From Ectocarpus siliculosus (taxonomy: Eukaryota > Sar > Phaeophyceae > Ectocarpales > Ectocarpaceae), in the NCBI GenBank assembly GCA_000310025.1, contig FN649750.1, forward strand, positions 985,824 to 1,049,823: a stretch of 64,000 bases of DNA. The letters run 5' to 3'. Within the stretch, counting starts at the first letter, position 1. Each line of letters begins with the position of its first letter. Both the position numbers and the translations under genes were made by a program. The notes below the pieces were generated by a model. The model was not told where the DNA came from. It ran no database searches and saw only the letters and a list, made by a program, of their open reading frames with translations. Positions 33,266-44,500 of this stretch are shown in pieces.

Positions 33266-35453
33266 CTGTTGGGCCAAAACTACACCGAGGTCGCATGCTG
33301 CCGAAGCTTCAACCAGCAATTCTTGTCTCCATTGTTGGTTCTCCTGGTCTTCAATGCCCCGTCGCGCAGCTTCCGCCCGACTAAGTCTCTGGCAAAGCAC
33401 ATGGATCCACCCATCGGCGTCAACAACATGAGGTTAGCTACGCGTGAGAAACAGGACTCCAGGGAGGAAATTGTTGGTAGCTTTAGTACGGCGTCGGGAA
33501 CGACCACGTATGTAGCGAAAACGCACCAACGGCATCGATATCTTCTACACAGAATCATACCTCCTTGTAGCCCTCTTCGGCTTGAACGTATTGCGCTGCG
33601 TCGGCCAGCAAGTCCGGTAAATAGAACCGAGTGCGACGCCAATTTTGTTGAGCAAGGCGGACCATCTCTTCTGTGATCCCGGGGGACCACATCTTGAACA
33701 GGTGGTCCGCATCCATTTCCGTGGATACCTTGAGCTCCCGCGCCCACTCGTACACCTCATGCTGGCCGTCCTTCAACTTGAAGAAGCTTCCCAATTGCAA
33801 TTGGATCTCACAAAGATGGCCGCTCACAACGGTGTTCACCTTAACGTCCCGATACCCGCTAGGCTTCCAGCCAGAGTTGAACCCATTGCGCACCCGTTTC
33901 ACATGGTGTGGCTGCACGGTAGAATATTCACAGTAGCGGAGGTAGGAGCGTGATGTTGAGGTATACCTTCGGTGAACGAGAGCATTCGCAAAGGCATCAC
34001 AACAACAACATCTTCGGTTGCAATCGTACCAACCTCTTAAACTTTCGTCTGTGTCTAGATGTTGAACCTGATAAGCTGGTGTCCACGGTGGGCTCTCCTG
34101 TCTTTCTTGCTTTCTCCTACTTCGGGATTATTATGTAGGACTAATTTTTCTCTGTCGTTGCCGTTTTGTCGCGATTGGAGACATACGGGTCTCCATGTCA
34201 TCGTGGATGCGGTGGGCTATGACCATGAAACCCATCGCTTAGGTGTGCAATCAGTGGGACTTCAGGGCGTTTTGCAAGTCAGAAGCGCATTTGCCCACCA
34301 CACCAGGGAACGAACCCATGCCGAATTTGCAACAGTTCAACTGTCGACCAAGGAAACGCTGTTCCGTTTGAGCGACCCATGCTTCAGCATCCACGGATTG
34401 TCTCGTAGTCGCAGACGCTTACGAAAAAGAGATTCACAGCCCATCACAAACATGAACTGAACGATGTTCCACGCTATCCCAACAACGTCACTCAACGAGT
34501 GGTCGATCGGGTTGCGCGGTAGATAAGAGGTGGCTCATCGCCGAATCCACCATCAAGGGAACTCCCGAGTATCATGTACTACGTTTTGTCACGACCACGT
34601 TGGCACAACTATCGCGACACCAATGCCCCAACACTTGCAACAAATTTTTGTAATTTTTGCCATCATCGTGTGCTCGTGGACGGCAAGGCGAGGTAGTCAA
34701 AAGCTCATCGTTGCAGAACAGGTTAACCTGCGAGATCCGATCACCAGCCCACGAACCGCGTCGTTGGCGAAAGGAACGGTTCCCGGATATAATTTCGTTC
34801 GGTAAAATGTTCTGCAGCAGAAACACACAGATGCTTGCCCAAAGACAACCAACTGGCAGCTTTCGGGCAGCGTTGTTGGAAAATACCACACTCTTCAAAG
34901 GCGTCCGCACCTCGACGCTCTCCATGAGGTCCTTGCACGCAAGCTCGAGATCCTCAGGTGTGTCGCAGATCACGGACACCCGAGCCATGTCTGCCAATCT
35001 TCGGACGTCCCCACCATAGGACTTTGTGGCCTTGCGCCTTGTGCTTTCGAGTGACTTGACTTCGGCATAAAGACCCGTGCGTCCCTGGTGGCCATTCACC
35101 AACTCCCGTACAAGCTTATCCAGTTGCACCTTTGCGCGGAGAGCGCCTTCACGGTAGAAGTCCAGTTGTTTCCCAAGATTCTCGTCCGCATCGCAACCCT
35201 GCGGCTCCAACCCTTCGGGCTGAAAGAGGCTGGACTTTGGATTGAGTTCTTCTATCCTGTGAAGACATTCCAACCCCCCATCCATGTTCAGTTCATAATA
35301 CAAACTGTCATACGCCCGTTCATACTTCTTCACGGTCTTGACTTGAAGGAATTTAAGCAGATTGACCTTGGCGTCTCGTTCAAGAGACAGATCACTGCCT
35401 TCCAGCTCGATCTCCATCTGGAGGAGCTCGTTAATGTCGAGTTCATCGTCCAT
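33266..35453 (-). CDS. RelA/SpoT-like nucleotidyltransferase-fold exons, probable N-terminal part of the TPR gene
   Basis: Three exons, all phase 0: 35453-34911 (181 codons), 33911-33561 (117) and 33388-33266 (41). Exon 1 has an acidic N-terminus, a helical region, and then a block aligned with the start of the (p)ppGpp synthetase fold: EVKSLESTRRKATKSYGG, then VRRLADMARVSVICDT (residues ~131-165). Exon 2 continues RVRNGFNSGWKPSGYRDV (Y201, equivalent to the GYxSlH loop) and GHLCEIQLQL (E216, equivalent to the vEiQiRT catalytic Glu), then QHEVYEW (H232). The usual His after the G loop is replaced, so synthetase activity is uncertain. Exon 3 is a Gln/Glu-rich helix (LSRAEAARRG, then WRQELLVEASAACDLG) with a strong CAG|GTATG donor. 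A CAG acceptor directly precedes the ATG at 35453, so upstream exons may exist. About 1.1 kb downstream on the same strand and phase the TPR exons begin, so I infer one RSH-TPR gene. Confidence 0.75.
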
Positions 35454-35959
35454 CTGCAGGTCAGCATTCCAGAGGGCGGGATGAAGCCCAAGATGTCAGA
35501 GCGTCAGAAAGGTGCAAGTTGCTGTTGCACGAATTGACACCAATATCAACGGAAGTACCCGTTACCGCCAGCCTCAACGAACTAACGCCATTGAGTTCTC
35601 ATCCTACAAACCTACATCGTAGCGTGCGGTGCATGAACTACACTCCGCTCAAACGCCAGCAAATGTCTTGAGCCCGTAGAAAACAACAGTGCCGCTAAGT
35701 CTTACCGGGCGGTTGCGTAACTGACTATGTTGTTCTGCACTATTTGCGCCGCCGCTAACTGTTGGATATTGATTTGGATCGATTTGACCTCTTGCAGTCA
35801 TGACGAGGCATGTGACCGGGACACAAATTTCGAGCGAATGCCAATGAAGCTCGCTGATCGTCATTGTTGTGAGGTAGGCAGAATCGGATAGCCAAGTTTC
35901 TTCTACTGACCGTTCGGTTGTTGAAATAGAAAAACACACAAGTAAATTCCATGCAAAGC

Positions 35960-36760
35960 AGAAGTTAAGCAGCGGTTGGAGAAGTTACAAAAATCTGGAA
36001 GGTATGAATCTGTGTGTGGAGGCAAAGTTTCAGTTGGAGAAGGAAGTAGACATGTGTGACGGTGAGAAGGAGAAGATGAACGTTGGTGGGTGAAAAGGAA
36101 AACACAGTCTTGGGATGGGACATGGATGGGCAGAGGATAGTACGCCAAAGGGAAGGGGAAAATGATATGACCCATAAAAAGAAGTAAATAATCAGGAACG
36201 GCAATGGGGGTGACCGAATGGGCCGAAAGTATGATGAAAACACCTAGCGCACGACGTAAGAGAGGCACAGAAGAGTGCGGAGTAGAAGGAACAACAAGTG
36301 GCAAGGACACGTGTAGATATCGGGAGTGAGGAAAACGGTTGAAGGGTGGAAAGGAGGCCACATATGCAAAGAAGGAGGAACGACGAAACAATGGATACAT
36401 GCCGCCGTGGACATAGGAGGAGGAACACGTGAGTCGAATACAACATCACGGAAGAGGAGGTGGCAACTTAGAGAGGAAGAATAGGAAAGTTGAAGGAAGA
36501 AGGCCAAGGTAGCAGAATGGAAGAGCTTTGAAGGAAGAAGGCGGATAACGAAATCACATGATGTGTGCTGGATTTGGGTAGTGAAGAGATGCAGGGTTGT
36601 TGGGGTGTCGGTAGAGTGGAGTGTGTCGTGAGGTGTAGTAGCCAAGGACGATGGATGGCCCAGCGGGGTCTACCGGAAATAGAGATAAATTGGTTGGCTG
36701 CAATCAGGCGCCACGTGGACATGAAGAAAAGGAAGGCAGGAACATAGGTGGAAGACGTAG
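35960..36760. other. Strongly purine-rich tract on the + strand
   Basis: About 800 bp with a marked G/A excess on the given strand, made of GGAG, GAAG and GGAA words, and overlapping open frames in all three minus-strand frames caused by composition. No domain was recognised. Nothing else is seen in 35454-37370. Confidence 0.55.
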
Positions 36761-37384
36761 CATCATGACAACACATCGTGAAAGGCACGGCCTACCGACA
36801 CATCGCGTGTGCTCTAATTGTTCCTCCTTGAGTGTAGTTGAAGTTTGATGCCATCTAGGGCTTGTTTACGTCCCAAACCATGGAGATTCAGACTTTGCCA
36901 AAAATTGCACCGCCACAGCAGCGGCACGAGAAACAGAGTAGCAACATTCGTCACACGAGTACTCCCCCACAACACACCTACACGGCGACAGACTTCGATG
37001 TTGACCATCAAATTGTTAATTCTCTAGCGGTTCGTCGCTTTATTTTGCCGAAACGTCCTCCAAAGCGCCAATACTTCGTGTGGTTGGGTTGGTCTCGCGC
37101 GTGTGTGCGTGCGCGGAGACCGCAAGCTGCCGACCTACACCCCCCCGTAGCTCAGCCCCGGTGTCACGACCAATGAACACGAGATTTGAGGACAGCGTGT
37201 GCTGTCATGAAAGACGGACGATGGGGTGATTATTAGCGGCCTCGTCATTCGATTCCAAAAGTGTGTGATTCGGAGCTTTCACCTGAACCCATTGTAGCAG
37301 TGCTCAAGGGCAACCACAGGAGTGGGAGCTGCAGGTACACTAGTGGCGTTGGGAATGTCCTGTTCGTGTGTTGTTTCTCAAAAG

Positions 37385-37617
37385 ACCAGTAACCAGACAC
37401 GGGTATCCCCGGTGGTGTATCACCATTTTAGGGTACCAACTTTAACGCATGCACCCCCAGGCAGCCAGCTGATTCGCCGAACACCATCGACCCGCTTTTG
37501 GAGAAACCTCCATCGGGTACACCTGCCGCTGGCACCTCGACCCTCTGGTGTAACCGATACTGGTTACTCGTGTACTCGGAATTTGTCGAATTTGAACCCA
37601 GAAATGGTCTATAACCC
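37385..37617 (+). repeat. Inverted dispersed repeat, copy 1
   Basis: Shared with 38277-38463 in reverse orientation: TATCAC(C/A)ATTTTAGGGTAC, CGCATGCACCCCC, TGTAACCGAT(A/G)CTGGTTACT and ACCCAGAA(A/G)TGGTC occur in the same order. Confidence 0.75.
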
Positions 37618-38069
37618 TTGCGCCCGACGACTCTAAAACCCGCAGAAAAAAACGTGTACCGCGCATGCCCGCACAACACACCATGTACCGCACAACAACC
37701 GCAGCAGCAAGGTAGCTACACAAATACACACCACCAACGCTCGTTGTTGGCCCCCGCCTCCCGAGGATAACAATCTCCGACAGCCTCCTCCGTAGATCGC
37801 GGCGAAACCAAACGGCCGTGTCCTGTGCCTCGTTACCGTCTACTGTGGTAGGCAGGCCGTGCCCGTTTGTCTCTCTGTATTCTCTGTGCTTACGTATCAG
37901 CACCAAAGCGAGCTAGCTCGCGCGTCTAGCGAGTTCGACCCTCTGTGGGGGCCCACGAGTCAATAAGCGTTCGTGGTTTGCTTGTGGTGCTACTGCTGTG
38001 ACTGCTGTGGGGTAGTTGTGCGGTACATGGGGTTGTTGTGTATGTCGCGCGCCGGCATTACCGTACCAT

Positions 38070-38274
38070 ATGACACAAGATAACACACACCCCGGCACAA
38101 TATTCAAAGCTCGATGACGCCATGATGAAGAGGATGCATGAATGAAACAATACATTTTCGAAAAGCTCTCGGCGAGACAGCTTCAACGCCACCGTTTTCG
38201 GCGCTGTGACTCTTCCTGTTGCTGAGAAATCGAGATTCAAAAATCGGTCCGGGGGGTATGCTATCTTGTGTCAT
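38070..38274. mobile_element. ~205-bp MITE-like hairpin element
   Basis: Left arm ATGACACAAGATAACACAC at 38070 and the reverse complement of ATGACACAAGATAGCATAC at 38250-38274 form ~24-bp inverted repeats. No target duplication is clear. It directly abuts copy 2 of the inverted dispersed repeat. Confidence 0.55.
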
Positions 38275-38276
38275 TT

Positions 38277-38463
38277 CCGGTATTTGACCACTTCTGGGTA
38301 CAAAATCGAACCCTTCCGGGTACACCAGTAACCAGCATCGGTTACATGGGAGGGTCTCGAGATGCCGCTGGCGCCCCGGGGGTGCATGCGTGTTGCTTTC
38401 TAAGTGTACCCTAAAATTGTGATAGACCACTCGGGTAACCCGTTTCTGGCTACAGTTGGCCAC
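38277..38463 (-). repeat. Inverted dispersed repeat, copy 2
   Basis: Reverse-complement partner of 37385-37617. The 650-bp spacer has no gene. The pair may be long terminal inverted repeats of an element or two independent insertions. Confidence 0.75.
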
Positions 38464-39267
38464 AGCAGTACTTTTCCTAAAATGTGTGGTCGTTCGCACG
38501 TGCCCCAAAGTAAGACCACGCGGCAGGATGTTTGAGGGCCAAACACTATTATTTTCGCTCAGCAATTGTCAACCAGATTCGGAAGATATACCTACTGCTC
38601 TGGGGTGCAATTCTTGCAACAAGCACGGCTGGCTGGGCAACGATTGCCAAGCAAATGCGGAAGAACGTTTGCTGTGCGGGCGATTGATTTCTGCAAGCAA
38701 GCAGAGGCACAACAAACGTGATGCAAAATGTAGAACGGCATCCAGTGATGTGCGCGTCTAGTGCCCGATAGTACCCGCAGGGCAGTAGCAGGAGCGCGGC
38801 AACAATAGGCACGGAGCTCGTTCCACTCACTCACCACGTCAGACTGTGTCTCCTGGTGGTGTGCACGCTCCAAATAAATACAGCAGTACTGCTGTAAACA
38901 AACAGCGCACCTCTCGACCGGATCTCGCTTCTCTCTCTAGTTTTCGTTCGAGGCTCGCGTGGCAGCAGGTAGTAGCTGTGCCAGGCCCTGCAAGCGCTTC
39001 CTTTCGTAGAAAGAATACATAACCCTTTGCTGATGTCGGTGTCTCTCACACCACAACATATGCGTGATCATGCCCTTGACCAATCAAGGGTGGCTACGAG
39101 TCGCAGAATAAAGTTGTATGGGAGTACTGCTGTAAGCAACCTACATTGTCATTTGGAAGCAATCTCTTCCGCATTTCGGCTGCCTACAGTACTACAAAAA
39201 ATGTAGTAGTTGTTGTAGTCCCTTTTCAAAAACCAGCTTTAGGTTCTTCAGCCTCCGACTCCTTCGC

Positions 39268-39825
39268 GAGAAGGGAGACCAAGGCACACTGCTGCGCGCC
39301 GTATGTCGCGCCCGTGACGCAGTGAGCGTGAGGTGGCGGCGCAACCGGCTGCTGTACACCAAAACAAGATGTCAGTTTCGGTTTCTTCGTCGGTTTCTCC
39401 GTCGGTTTTGTCGGGGAGTCGGGGAGTGCTGGTGCTGTTGCTGTTGCTGTGTGGTCTGTTTTAGAACAACCTCACGGCTACGATCCCAGTGCTTTCCTTT
39501 CGCGTAGAGGGAGACCGAGGCACAAAACGTGCTGCGCGCCATGTCTCACGCCCAGCGCGGCTGCGGCCATGGTGCGGTGACCCTGCGGAGGTGGCGGCGC
39601 AACCGGCTGCAGTACACAAAAAAAAAGTCCGGCGAAAAAAGTCAACATAGTTTGTGGGAGTGCTGCTACTGCAGGTGCTGCTGGGAGGTCTCTCATTACA
39701 TGAATGCGTAGAACAACCTCACGGCTTACCAATCCTGCGCTCTCCGTTCGCGTAGAGGGAGACCGAGGCACGCAAGGTGCTGCGCGCCGTGTCTCGCGCC
39801 CAGAGTGGCCGCAGTTGTGGCGATA
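39268..39825. repeat. Tandem repeat, three units of ~230-250 bp
   Basis: GGGAGACC(A/G)AGGCAC..GTGCTGCGCGCC begins units at ~39268, ~39499 and ~39748. The first two share GGTGGCGGCGCAACCGGCTG and AGAACAACCTCACGGCT. The third runs straight into the telomere-like array at 39824. Confidence 0.8.
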
Positions 39826-39846
39826 GGGTTAGGGTTAGGGTTAGGG
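39824..39846 (+). repeat. Second interstitial telomere-like array
   Basis: Three to four TTAGGG units followed by a G-run. Confidence 0.9.
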
Positions 39847-39970
39847 GGGGGCCGCACCACGCCTGCTGTAGACTATCGAAAAATTACACTCCGCGTATGC
39901 ATGCGTACGGTCGCACATTACTATCGCACATGACATAGCAACGAGGTCAACAGAGGGAGGCGACTCGACA

Positions 39971-40097
39971 CACCATGGACGTCTACGATACTCCATGGGC
40001 ATTGTTTCATAGAGCTCCATGGGTGTCCATGCCACATTCATTGTCCCCATGTAGTCTTTCATGGGCATTTAGTCTATTCATGGAGTTTCCATGAAAC
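39971..40097. repeat. Cluster of CCATGG/CATGGG words after the telomere-like array
   Basis: CACCATGGAC, CTCCATGGGC, CTCCATGGGTG, TTCATGGGC and TTCATGGAG lie within ~125 bp, repeating the arrangement at 27854-28050. Confidence 0.75.
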
Positions 40098-40455
40098 ATT
40101 CAATATTAAAAAAAATGACGCTTGAGTGTAGTGTCTATACAGGTGACCTTGCTGCGCCTCGTCTCTCCGGCGTTGGGCTTAGTACACAAACAATAGGAAC
40201 GTGATAAGGATGCGCGGGCTAGCATGTGCCTTGAGGTTTAGACTTGGGCAAGAAAAATAGGTGGTGTGGTGGGTGTGGGGCTCGATAATATGTGCTACCA
40301 CTAAAATACATGTAGTCCAAATATCGGCGCTGACTCTATTCATCCTTTCCGTGCCGTCTCGCGCTCCTCGTTCTCAAGATCAAATTCTTCTCGGCGGGTG
40401 TTCTGCGTTGATGTACGGAGCGGGTTGTAAAATATACTTAGCCTGATCTACATTA

Positions 40456-40459
40456 CATG

Positions 40460-40506
<47 letters not shown>
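40456..40506. repeat. (CTAT)n microsatellite
   Basis: About twelve uninterrupted CTAT units, continuing as imperfect CTAT to ~40545. No gene is seen between 40098 and 41570. Confidence 0.95.
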
Positions 40507-41570
40507 GATCTATCTACAGTATCTACATCTATCTATCTCTCTATCCTTTGATGACCTGAGAATTCTTCCGAAAGTAGCAAGAGTCGGATTGCCTAACAGA
40601 ACGAAGTACAACAGACAGTCATTGCAGCATCCTAACACCTTAGATTACTACTACCATAGTCAAGACATTTGCCTTTACACTTCCCTTAATTAACAACAAC
40701 AACAACAACTTCCCGCACCAACAAAGTAGTCTGCTGTCCTCTGACGATGTGGCTTTTTTCCAGTCCAGGGTCTTCATTGCCCATCCAAAGAAAGCTGGAA
40801 AAAGCTTGAGCGCTCCATAGTATTCTGTGGATAGACTTACTCCATATGTAGCGCTCGTATGTTTCCTTTCCGGCATGCTCTCTGCGACCACGCTTGCGCG
40901 GTGAAGGCTTCGAAGATATCAACCACCCGCATACGTCGATCGGTACCCAGACCGCCGTTTGCCAAAATCTGCAAGGAAGGGGATGTTCGAAAGATATCAA
41001 CCGCACTGATCTTGGTACGTGTAGACACGTATCTATGATAGCCACAGCGTGCCGACATTATCTTGATGGCTCCTGCTCTGGGTCCCGTAGTGTAATGAAA
41101 ATGCATAGTTTATCGTCCGGAATGCTATGTGACGCGATCAAATTAAATGTGATACATTTGTGCGTGATACGCACGTGCTATGCATGGTGGGTCGATTCTG
41201 GAAAAAGCCAATCGACGGATGGACTACCCTTCGAATCGGGTCTCCTGAACATATTCATGGCCTAGACTATAGGCTCAGAGTGTTGATACGTCGTCACCGA
41301 CGCGAAAAAGAGCCAACCATTCATATACATGCACCGCGACCACTTTTGGATTTTTTTATGTATGTTTTCACCAAGCTTTTTGTACAAGTAGGGCCTCAGA
41401 AAACCGGAACAGAATACATACATGTACAGCACAAACTTCGCACGAAGGAGGCGGAAGGTAAATCGAACGGTAAATGTAAACAAGAACGATTTCGAGCGAT
41501 TTTACAACTTTGCGCCCGCCCCACATTGCCATTCACCCTCTGGCAAATCTCCCGTCCTTGAAAACACGAC

Positions 41571-44500
41571 TTGATCATGTATCATCGCCGTTGGACCAAC
41601 CGGTCGTGCTCTTCGTTCTCAGCTTCGCGGACGGCAGCTCGCACTGGGTTTCACCGTGGTGACGATGATCTCACGCGCGCTATGGGACGAATGTCTGTCA
41701 GGGCGACATCCAACATCAGGATCCCCCCTCTTTCTGCCTTTTCGTCTGGGGCCGTAGCTGTGGCTGGCAGCGCGGTCCGGGTTGGCGAATGCGTTCCTCC
41801 AGCGGAAGACATCCCGACCAACTTCCGGACTCCCACGGCTTACCTCAAGGTACTTGATGAAACGCCCTTTCTGACGTTTCGCGTATCGATGGTGGGTGAC
41901 AGCAGAAAATATCATGAACAAAACCTAGCGTCCTGTGGTCAAGCTGCCTCTTTCTCTGGGCTAGCACCGGGTGTCACCGTTGGTAGCCACGTTGCGCCTG
42001 AGCTCGTGGATCTCCCACAGTTGTTACGATTTTTTCAATTCTGTCAACAAAGTCTCTCTTGCCCGAAGTTGGTCGAGGAATGTGCATTATTCTTCGCCGA
42101 TGTACGTACCTGTAGGCACGCTATAACAAAACACGGGTGCATGTCAATGCCCAAATTTCGAACCTGAGTCTGGCGCAGGGCCTCCGAGGGCATTGTGCGA
42201 TCGCCGGGCTACAGTACGCCTGGATGTCGAAAGAACTAGCCATTAGCCTGCTGAGAGAGGTCTTGTAGTTATCAATCGATGTCTGCTGCCGCCACGGCAA
42301 ATTTCATTATTTCCAGAATACCATTATTTCAATAGAGCCGTTCCGATTCGACCTGCTGACACGGAATGGGCGTACCCTGACCATTCAACTTGTTTTTCAC
42401 AAGAGAGGCATTCTATGAGAAGCAAATGTATGCAACTTGTTAGAGCACCGGCGGAGATGAATGGGCATTGTTATCGATCTTTCTACATAGGCCTATCTGG
42501 TACTCAACATTCGGCAACAGCAAGGAAAAGAGTTCGGCTACACATGATAGTGTATCCTGGACCCAATATCTGTCAATGTTCGTTCCTCCACCATGCCGGG
42601 GGATATTTTCGTGGGATATGTTTCCCACAACCAAGTCAACAAACCCATGCATCCACGATAAAAGTGAGTGGGCTGTCAAGAAACACGAAAGTTCTGTCAG
42701 AATGCAATCGGGAATGTTTCTACAGACTATGCAGAATACCTTGCAAAACGTTTTCACTCTTCAACAGAGGTGTAGCTTCTAGTCGCGAACCTTGTGAAAA
42801 AATGCATACCTTCTGGCGGAGTGGGTGTCCATTGTCAGGCAATACAATCCCTCGCCAAAATATGAAAACATGCTCTCCTTCCTGCCCACTGAACGATTTT
42901 ATCCATGTTCAGGCGATGCAAGCCCACACTCAGAAAGAGTTCGAAGCTTCGGCTCGTCAAGGCGTCAGCAACGCGGATCGGCAGGGGGGTGGGTGGCTAG
43001 TGCTGACCTGTAGGCCAAACCCCCGTTGGCAAGACAGCCGTCTAAGCTACTACGTGCACGGCAAGTCCGAAAACGGAGGACTCGGCACGCGAGACACCGA
43101 GGAAGACGGCCACAACTTCAAGCAAGATCCCTGGTCTCGGCACCTGGTGGAGTTCGAAGACTCAAGCATAGCCTTAGTAGTCGCCTGCGGAGAAGGTGTA
43201 ACTGACAACGAGGCGTTTCTGGCGATCACTCCCGGAACTGATGGTATTCCGGTCCGATCGGAGCACTTACACACGCGCGTCCGTTCTCTCGGATACGTCG
43301 GTTCATTTCTCCGTGAATACGGAAGCGCGGCAGAGCTTTTGCGCCGTGATGAGAGCGACAGCTTGCTCAACGCCGTGGCTGCACCCGGTCAGCAGTGCAC
43401 GTTGCCTTCATCCTCGGGAGCGGGAACATTTCTTCCGCGAGGCCAAGTGCGTACTCTCGACACCTCCTCTGTCCCCCTGAACGCTACCCAGAAGGACGCC
43501 GTCTTGAGTCTCACTGGTGGGCTGGACCTCGTCGTTGGGCCTCCTGGTGAGAAGGACTCTACCATAGGGTCTCCAGCCTGCCGAGTTCAATTTTGGTCGA
43601 ACACACAATCGTTTCTCTCTCTCTTCGCACATTCGTCTCTCATACGCCTTCTACTGTCTGACATGGTATATACTAAGCAATACCTGCGTAGAGAACGTCG
43701 ATGTATTCACTCTCTGCATCCCCACGTGCATTCGCGAAAAATTTGATTGGTCGGTTGCGCCCGCGAAAGCATCTCGTTCACAGCCACCGTGCGTGTTTGG
43801 TGTATGCCTACGTTCTTCCCAGGTACCGGCAAGAGTACGACGATTTACCACATCAATGAATCACGCATTCGAGCCGAGGGTCGTGTGTTGATCACATCGA
43901 TCAGGAACCAAGCCGTTGATGCCGTCACGGAAAAGGTTGATTCCTTCGGAGTTCTGGTGAGGGACCGTGTCAAACGCACAGAGAAACCAAAACCTATGTA
44001 GGACTCCATCGAGAAGTATACGTTGACTTGGAGCGTTGCGACACCGCCTATTCTGTGCAGCCCCACCCTTGGCTGAATGGTTTCCCTCCGACGCATTCAC
44101 ATCGGAATCCCTCCGTCTATTGTTCTCTCTGGCATAAACCAAATACATCGGGTGGGTGCCAAGCTCTGGCCATGAAATATTTCTGCCAGTCTGTGTGTGA
44201 TTTTTTGTGTTTGCATATAGACTATTCCTGTCTCTGTTTTCGTTTGTTCACACTCTTGCCCGCGATCAGTGCATCTGTCTGTCGGTTTTTGGCTAGAGGG
44301 TACTATAGTATGAAGGCTTCGAGGGGAGTTTGATCCTCGAACTTACTTTCTTATCGACCTATTATCTTGTCTTTGAGTAGGTTTCGTACCCAAGACCTCC
44401 AGTTGGTTCGGGTGTTAGTTGTGAGTCTGCTACCGCTCGTGCTTGAGCAGGTTATATATGAGGATTGATTGCCAAACCCGATGGTTCATATCACTGAAAT

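Noticed and set aside
35903-36645. Minus-strand frames of 165 and 133 codons
   Set aside because: All three minus frames are open because of the purine-rich plus strand; residues are mostly Ser/Pro/Leu/Phe and no domain or splice context is seen.
40456-40545. Regularly spaced repeats considered as a CRISPR-like array
   Set aside because: It is a simple CTAT microsatellite without spacers, and the genome is eukaryotic.
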